Origin: CAZMRQ01 sp964568795
GTDB taxonomy: Bacteria; Pseudomonadota; Gammaproteobacteria; Comchoanobacterales; Comchoanobacteraceae
Direction of reading: 5' to 3'
Length of the DNA: 19,795 nucleotides
Assembly: GCA_964568795.1 (NCBI GenBank)
Contig: CAZMRQ010000028.1
Span: forward strand, 1-19,795
The notes under the pieces were generated by a model. It saw nothing but the letters and a program-made list of their open reading frames with translations. It was not told the origin of the DNA and made no database searches. The position numbers and the translations under genes are program-made. Positions 16,001 to 19,795 of the stretch are shown piece after piece (the stretch's first letter is position 1; the number at the start of each line of letters is the position of its first letter).

Positions 16001-17146
16001 TTAAAAATGATATTCAAACCATCGCTTGCAACGACGTAGCAATTGCCTCATTGATGAATTTTTTAAATAACTGTCCTGATTGTTCTTCTCACATGCATAA
16101 TCAAATAATTGAAAAGCTAACCAATTCAAATGATCTACCCCATTACCCAGCTCAGTTGGATGAACAATCGATGAATTTTTCATGAAATCCCGGATAAGCG
16201 GGTTAACATATATTGGTTGATAGCCCCCGCCAAAACCAGTCACTTTAATGCCCTTTGATAAGTCTATTTGAGCACTTATCTTGTCACATAACATCCCAAT
16301 AATTTCTTCATACCGTGCTTCTATAATACGAAAAATGAGCTCATCTTGAGCTCCCATACGTTTGGGTATCTCTTTTTGCATAAATTTAATTTTTAGTTGT
16401 TCCGCTTCAAGCTTGCTCATCTCACAGCAAACTGACAGATCATGATCGACATGCGCACCACCCAATGGAGCACTCACTATAGCTACGCACGCACCCTGCT
16501 GATAGATCACTGCTCTAGTTGAATGCCAGCCAAAATCAATCATCAAATGATACTCATCAAGACTAGTCACGTGTTTAGTGCACACGGATGATAGAACCAT
16601 TTGATCAACTGAAATAGACAGATCAGCAAAAACTTTCTTATGATTTTCAATCAACGCTTTTGGCACAGCCAAGAGATGAAAACAGCCCTCAAGCCGTTTG
16701 CCAGATAACCCCACTGGGTCAATAACACGCATCTGGTGATCCACTTCATAATACATTGGAATGACATGTATCAACTTATAATCATCCGGAAGATTCACAG
16801 TTTGTGCAGAGATCATCACTGACTCCACATCATACGGGTGAACAACGCCTTGCCTGATTTCAGTCACACCCCTTGAACAGACACTAAAAGGCGCATCCAA
16901 ACTAATGCCTAAGACATTAATTTGACTCACCTGATGACCTGTTTGTTCAGTCAAATCAGACAATGTAGCACGCAAGGAATGAGCCATTTGCTCAACGTCT
17001 GTCACATGGCCTTGCTGGCAGCCTGCAGAAGGATGCAATGACCAAGCACGACGAGAAAGAGAGCCCTCTTCAGAGAACTCCCCATGTATGAAGCAGTGAC
17101 TTGATGAACCCAGCTCACCTACAGTCACTAATTTTTTTTCTGTCAT
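16001..17146 (-). CDS. ftsA: Cell division protein FtsA, divergent
   Basis: Actin-like protein that tethers FtsZ to the membrane. The 381-residue chain (E. coli 420) shows the phosphate-1 region VGELGSSS, a 1C subdomain (about 75-175) with GVVHPYDVESVM, LIHVIPMYYEVD and GLSGKRLEG, the phosphate-2 motif DFGWHSTRA near residue 205, and an adenosine motif VTGFGGGYQP. The C-terminus RQLLRRCKRWFEYHF is a basic amphipathic helix, the normal membrane-targeting sequence. Several positions differ from well-studied FtsA proteins, and the cysteine and histidine content is high, but the order of motifs and the place between ftsQ and ftsZ make the call firm. A 127-base gap separates it from ftsQ. Confidence 0.93.
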   Translation of the reverse strand: MTEKKLVTVGELGSSSHCFIHGEFSEEGSLSRRAWSLHPSAGCQQGHVTDVEQMAHSLRATLSDLTEQTGHQVSQINVLGISLDAPFSVCSRGVTEIRQGVVHPYDVESVMISAQTVNLPDDYKLIHVIPMYYEVDHQMRVIDPVGLSGKRLEGCFHLLAVPKALIENHKKVFADLSISVDQMVLSSVCTKHVTSLDEYHLMIDFGWHSTRAVIYQQGACVAIVSAPLGGAHVDHDLSVCCEMSKLEAEQLKIKFMQKEIPKRMGAQDELIFRIIEARYEEIIGMLCDKISAQIDLSKGIKVTGFGGGYQPIYVNPLIRDFMKNSSIVHPTELGNGVDHLNWLAFQLFDYACEKNNQDSYLKNSSMRQLLRRCKRWFEYHF

Positions 17147-17169
17147 AACACGTTCCGATACTGACTTTA

Positions 17170-17197
17170 AGAATACCTATATTAAGCCTAAAATCAA
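17170..17197 (-). promoter_or_regulatory. Candidate ftsA promoter in the ftsQ-ftsA gap
   Basis: On the minus strand TTGATT (17197-17192) and TATTCT (17175-17170) are separated by 16 bases, about 24 bases before the ftsA ATG. ftsQ and ftsA normally overlap or nearly touch. The 127-base AT-rich gap here makes a separate promoter plausible, but the boxes are imperfect. Confidence 0.3.
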
Positions 17198-17273
17198 GTG
17201 GCATAATACAGAGAATAACTATGAGAGTATTTAACTACCACCGATTTCTTGTTTTTTTATATATTTAACACTA

Positions 17274-17852
17274 TTAGGCGCTTGTTAGCTTTCTGGATGA
17301 AAAGCCATCATGATAACGAAGGTCATACCGTGTAGAAAACCGGCCGGGGTATTTTTTGAGAATACGCTCCGCCTTCTTCCACTGGGCAAGCCAGTCATCA
17401 CGTCCAAGCACAAACTGTTGATTATTTTTAAGATACACTGTCATAGTTCCCACAGAACTCACTTTCAAAATCGCCGTTGGAGTAACTTCATATAAACGGC
17501 TCAATAAAGGATAAGTCTCTTGTATATAATCTTCATGACAAGAGAGGCCCAACATCTTTTCATGATCAGTAGGGTTCACATCAAGGATAACCTGGTGGTC
17601 ATCAGAGATATACCCATGATTTAACCAATAACCGATTGGCACACGTGTTTTTACACGGATAAGCTCAGGACCTAAATATCTTCTGTGCACACTATTGATC
17701 ACCCACGGGTCTTTGTCTACGTTCCAATTTTCATTGTGATAAAGACTTGACTGAACAGGCAACGGTTCTGTCACCAAAACCACTCCGTGAGTTTGCCAAT
17801 ACACTAATCCCACACAGACAAAAGCGAGCATCCCCATCACTGACATATACAT
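17274..17852 (-). CDS. ftsQ: Cell division protein FtsQ, short and divergent
   Basis: Bitopic inner-membrane protein that links early and late divisome proteins through FtsB and FtsL. From ATG 17852 it is 192 residues, against about 276 in E. coli. One membrane segment (about 5-21) follows a very short cytoplasmic end. The POTRA region is condensed but keeps PWVINSVHRRY and VKTRVPIGYWL, equivalent to the family's PWV...VRR.WP segment. The beta domain is recognisable by MTVYLKNNQQFVLGRDDW and the end RYDLRYHDGFSSRK. The start is chosen because GAGGTG lies 6 bases upstream; ATG 17876 (200 residues) is the alternative and lacks a ribosome site. Function is called from these motifs plus its place before ftsA. 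Confidence 0.85.
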   Translation of the reverse strand: MYMSVMGMLAFVCVGLVYWQTHGVVLVTEPLPVQSSLYHNENWNVDKDPWVINSVHRRYLGPELIRVKTRVPIGYWLNHGYISDDHQVILDVNPTDHEKMLGLSCHEDYIQETYPLLSRLYEVTPTAILKVSSVGTMTVYLKNNQQFVLGRDDWLAQWKKAERILKKYPGRFSTRYDLRYHDGFSSRKLTSA

Positions 17853-17913
17853 ATCTTTCACCTCTAGGGCCATCATACACAGAATAGATGAAAGAAAAAA
17901 GAGTGATTGATGT

Positions 17914-18330
17914 TCAAATGCTCATAGTTGGTATAATCCCACATGTGCCCCATGAGTACAAAACAGCCAGCCCTTCTTCCATACTAATCTCAGGTTTAAA
18001 TCCAAGATATTTTAATTTATCTGTATTCAAGGAAGAATTCTTTGCTTGCACTCATTGATAAAATCTTAGTGTCTCTAGAAAAGCACACTTGCTTTGACTG
18101 CCCAAATCCCCCCTTGCTATTTCTAAAACAGGGCTAAAAGGCGAAGGATTGCCAGCTGCAACATTGTATACGGCATTTAATTTACCTTCATCGACTATTT
18201 GTTTCAAAGCACGACAAAGATGCATGCAACCTCGCAAATCCTCTCCCTTATCATATACAATCACTGCCTTATCCTAACGCATTAAGCTAATCAAAGAACC
18301 TTCTTTCATTTTCACATTTGTCTGCCTGAG
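17914..18330 (-). pseudogene. Remnant of a sugar-nucleotide epimerase/dehydratase (C-terminal part)
   Basis: Only the C-terminal third of an NAD-dependent epimerase/dehydratase is readable, in one minus-strand frame. It starts about RQTNVKMKEGSLISLMR, then an in-frame TAG (18276-18274), then VIVYDKGEDLRGCMHLCRA, AVYNVAAGNPSPF and LETLRFYQ, then an in-frame TGA (18054-18052), then VQAKNSSLNTDKLKYLGF and KPEISMEEGL to a final TGA at 17914. The parts resemble the IYGDGEYIRDYIHVDD..RAI, NIGSG and KPEISMEEGL segments of such enzymes. The Rossmann half with the NAD motif is missing, because rmlB ends directly upstream at 18342. The piece from GTG 18264 alone (70 codons) should not be taken as a gene. 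It is probably a decayed or recombined polysaccharide gene. Confidence 0.82.
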
Positions 18331-18341
18331 TAAGACATACA

Positions 18342-19277
18342 TCAACGTGACATGCTTCTAAAATTCTCATACCATTTTACCGTATTAATAAGTTCTTTTT
18401 CTAAAGTAAACCGGGGGCTCCACCCCAAAGTATTTTTCACTTTAGTGATATCAGTTGAGTACCTAAAATCATGTCCAGAACGGTCCTTGACAAAGTCTAT
18501 CATAGACTCATCTTTCTGCATGATTCGTATGATCTTCTTCACTAAATCGATGTTTCTAACCTCGCATTCCCCACCAATATTATACCTCTCACCCACAACG
18601 CCCTGTTCACAAACTCTTATCAATGCTTCACAATGATCCTGCACATACAGCCAATCCCTCACCTGTTCCCCTTGCCCATAAATACGCGCCTTTTTGCCAT
18701 CCATGAGGCTCAATATAATCTGAGGAATCATCTTTTCTTTATTCTGTCTTGGCCCATAGTTGTTTGACGAATTGACAATCACCACAGGAAGACCAAATGT
18801 ATGGTAGTATGCCATGACAAAATGATCACTGGATGCTTTTGATGCTGAATAAGGATTACTAGGATTGTATACTGTGTCCTCTGTAAATGAACCTTTTTCA
18901 ATTGAGCCATACACCTCATCAGTAGAAACATGTATAAACTTATCGACCCCATGTGCTAGTGCAGCATTAAGAAGATTCACTGTGCCTGCCACATTTGTCT
19001 GCACAAATGCCGCACAGTCTTTAATTGAATTATCAACATGACTTTCTGCAGCTAAATGAAAGACATATTTTGGTTTGCATACAGAGAACACTTCATCACA
19101 CAGCGCCTTCTGAGAAATATCATATGGAAAGAAAGCAATTTCATTGGGCACATTCTCTTTATCCCCTGCATACGTCAAACTATCTACACAGACAATATCA
19201 CCCTCATAAACCCCCGCCAAAGTGTGAATTAAATTGCTGCCAATAAACCCTGCACCGCCTGTCACTAAAACTGTCAT
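18342..19277 (-). CDS. rmlB: dTDP-glucose 4,6-dehydratase (RmlB-like)
   Basis: Converts dTDP-glucose to dTDP-4-keto-6-deoxyglucose, an early step to dTDP-rhamnose and other deoxysugars of surface polysaccharides. From ATG 19277 the chain is 311 residues. This start has GGGGG 4 bases upstream and begins directly with the NAD-binding VTGGAGFIGSN; the frame is open to 19352 but that extension is unlike the family. Active-site parts: STDEVYGS with Thr119, Asp120 and Glu121, and Tyr143 with Lys147 in YSASK. SNNYGPRQNKEKMIP (171-185) separates RmlB from plain UDP-glucose epimerases. It is shorter than typical RmlB (about 350). No rmlA, rmlC or rmlD is in the window, and the downstream neighbour is a pseudogene, so whether the pathway is complete is unknown. 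Confidence 0.92.
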   Translation of the reverse strand: MTVLVTGGAGFIGSNLIHTLAGVYEGDIVCVDSLTYAGDKENVPNEIAFFPYDISQKALCDEVFSVCKPKYVFHLAAESHVDNSIKDCAAFVQTNVAGTVNLLNAALAHGVDKFIHVSTDEVYGSIEKGSFTEDTVYNPSNPYSASKASSDHFVMAYYHTFGLPVVIVNSSNNYGPRQNKEKMIPQIILSLMDGKKARIYGQGEQVRDWLYVQDHCEALIRVCEQGVVGERYNIGGECEVRNIDLVKKIIRIMQKDESMIDFVKDRSGHDFRYSTDITKVKNTLGWSPRFTLEKELINTVKWYENFRSMSR

Positions 19278-19413
19278 TTTCCCCCGTATTCTTATATAAC
19301 ATCCATCGCAATAGTCATTCGTCTCTTTCATCTGTTTTTCTGATCTTTGCAACTTCCTAAGCCCAATAGACCTTATACTTTTTCAGTTAGACAACACTGA
19401 CAACCCTCGTAAA

Positions 19414-19442
19414 ACAGTAATGGATTTTTCCAGTATGGTCAA
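19414..19442 (-). promoter_or_regulatory. Candidate promoter for rmlB
   Basis: On the minus strand TTGACC (19442-19437) and TACTGT (19419-19414) are separated by 17 bases. Transcription would start near 19407 and leave a leader of about 130 bases before rmlB. In the rest of 19278-19517 I see no gene and no RNA element. Confidence 0.35.
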
Positions 19443-19517
19443 TACAATACCCCCTTCTACCTTGACAGACTACTCCCTTGGTCACTCAACAGTGTGACCC
19501 ATACATCGAAAGCTCGC

Positions 19518-19795
19518 TGTATATTTTAAAGTATAAAACCCATGAGCAAATCCAAAGGGGGGGTATTCAATGACCCCAGACTCATCGATATGTTCAAAGC
19601 CTTCATCCGCCGCTTATATCCTCACCAACAAAGGCTTCACCAATCCTGATAAAGGCATTCCGATTAGAGGCTCTCTGTCATCCTTTTTTGGCGCTATTTA
19701 CCTCAAGCCTCTGGACACGACCTTTGCGAATATGGATGTGTGTTACATCCGTTATATGGATGACGTTTTAATACTCTGTAAAAGCTATTCGCAAT
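19518..19795 (+). pseudogene. Decayed reverse transcriptase, truncated by the window end
   Basis: The last 190 bases encode clear RNA-directed DNA polymerase motifs: NPDKGIPIRGSLSSFFGAIY, then YLKPLD, then the catalytic YIRYMDDVLILCKS. These resemble bacterial group II intron-like or uncharacterised-group reverse transcriptases. Upstream, frame 19542 reads VFNDPRLIDMFKAFIRRL, which fits the helix before those motifs, but it is one base out of register with them. A frameshift therefore lies near 19605-19618. Further upstream the same frame reads CIF-stop-SIKP, with a TAA at 19527-19529 where the family's first catalytic block (aromatic-x-SI) would be expected. The upstream domains cannot be traced and the 3' part is outside the window. 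A mobile-element relic is the best reading; a run of seven G at 19557-19563 does not explain the shift. Confidence 0.75.

Noticed and set aside
18052..18054. In-frame TGA as possible recoding (selenocysteine or TGA-sense code).
   Set aside because: A TAG also interrupts the same frame, and several intact genes here (ftsZ, ctaE, rmlB) end with TGA, so a standard code with nonsense decay is simpler.
18052..18264. A 70-codon open frame that could be called a small epimerase-like gene.
   Set aside because: Homology continues on both sides of its stops in the same frame, so it is a fragment of a pseudogene and not a separate gene.
19557..19563. Run of seven G as a slippery site for programmed frameshifting in the reverse transcriptase.
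   Set aside because: The frame that looks like reverse transcriptase continues unchanged through the run for another 40 bases or more, and a separate stop codon lies upstream.
19518..19795. Diversity-generating retroelement or retron.
   Set aside because: No template/variable repeat pair or structured RNA region was seen near it, and the gene itself appears broken; data beyond the window would be needed.

Overview
The window looks like chromosome from a gammaproteobacterium. The left edge is the first 59 bases of a 16S rRNA gene on the minus strand. The division genes are in the usual gammaproteobacterial order ftsQ-ftsA-ftsZ-lpxC. The respiratory genes encode an aa3-type oxidase whose subunit II carries a fused cytochrome c. 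Compact spacing, many 4-base to 30-base overlaps, shortened proteins and two decaying genes suggest a reduced, possibly host-associated genome (Legionellales-like). That placement is an inference from general impression, not a phylogeny.

Layout. Bases 1-428: 16S 5' end, its leader (boxA-like and boxC-like elements, a small hairpin) and a near-perfect rRNA promoter, all reading left. Bases 429-1643: a membrane protein that fuses a DUF1295 domain to a DUF2177 domain, with its own promoter. Bases 1732-9671: a cytochrome c oxidase operon on the minus strand, in transcription order tetraheme cytochrome c, ctaC, ctaD, a Cox11/CtaG-like gene, ctaE, and a highly degenerate P1B-type ATPase-like gene. 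A probable AEC-type permease (9744-10640) precedes it. Bases 10804-13987: a plus-strand group folA-topA-tsaC, divergent from the permease and convergent with lpxC. Bases 13959-17852: the dcw tail on the minus strand. Bases 17914-19277: rmlB followed by a sugar-nucleotide epimerase pseudogene. Bases 19518-19795: a decayed reverse transcriptase on the plus strand that runs off the window.

How the genes work together. The oxidase subunits keep the copper and heme ligands checked here: CuA in subunit II, CuB and both hemes in subunit I. The two genes in the same operon that would be expected to handle copper have lost their hallmark residues. The Cox11-like protein has no Cys-Phe-Cys-Phe pair. 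The P1B-like protein lacks the whole nucleotide-binding domain, the TGES actuator loop and the Cys-x-x-Cys of its metal-binding domain, yet keeps the membrane Cys-Pro-Cys and a long open frame translationally coupled to ctaE. This is the most unusual part of the window and may be a non-pumping copper-assembly module.

The cell division genes are complete in frame, but FtsQ and FtsA are divergent and FtsQ is short. The usual upstream mur/ddl genes are absent here and replaced by rmlB and pseudogene material. No tRNA gene, CRISPR array or intact insertion sequence was seen.
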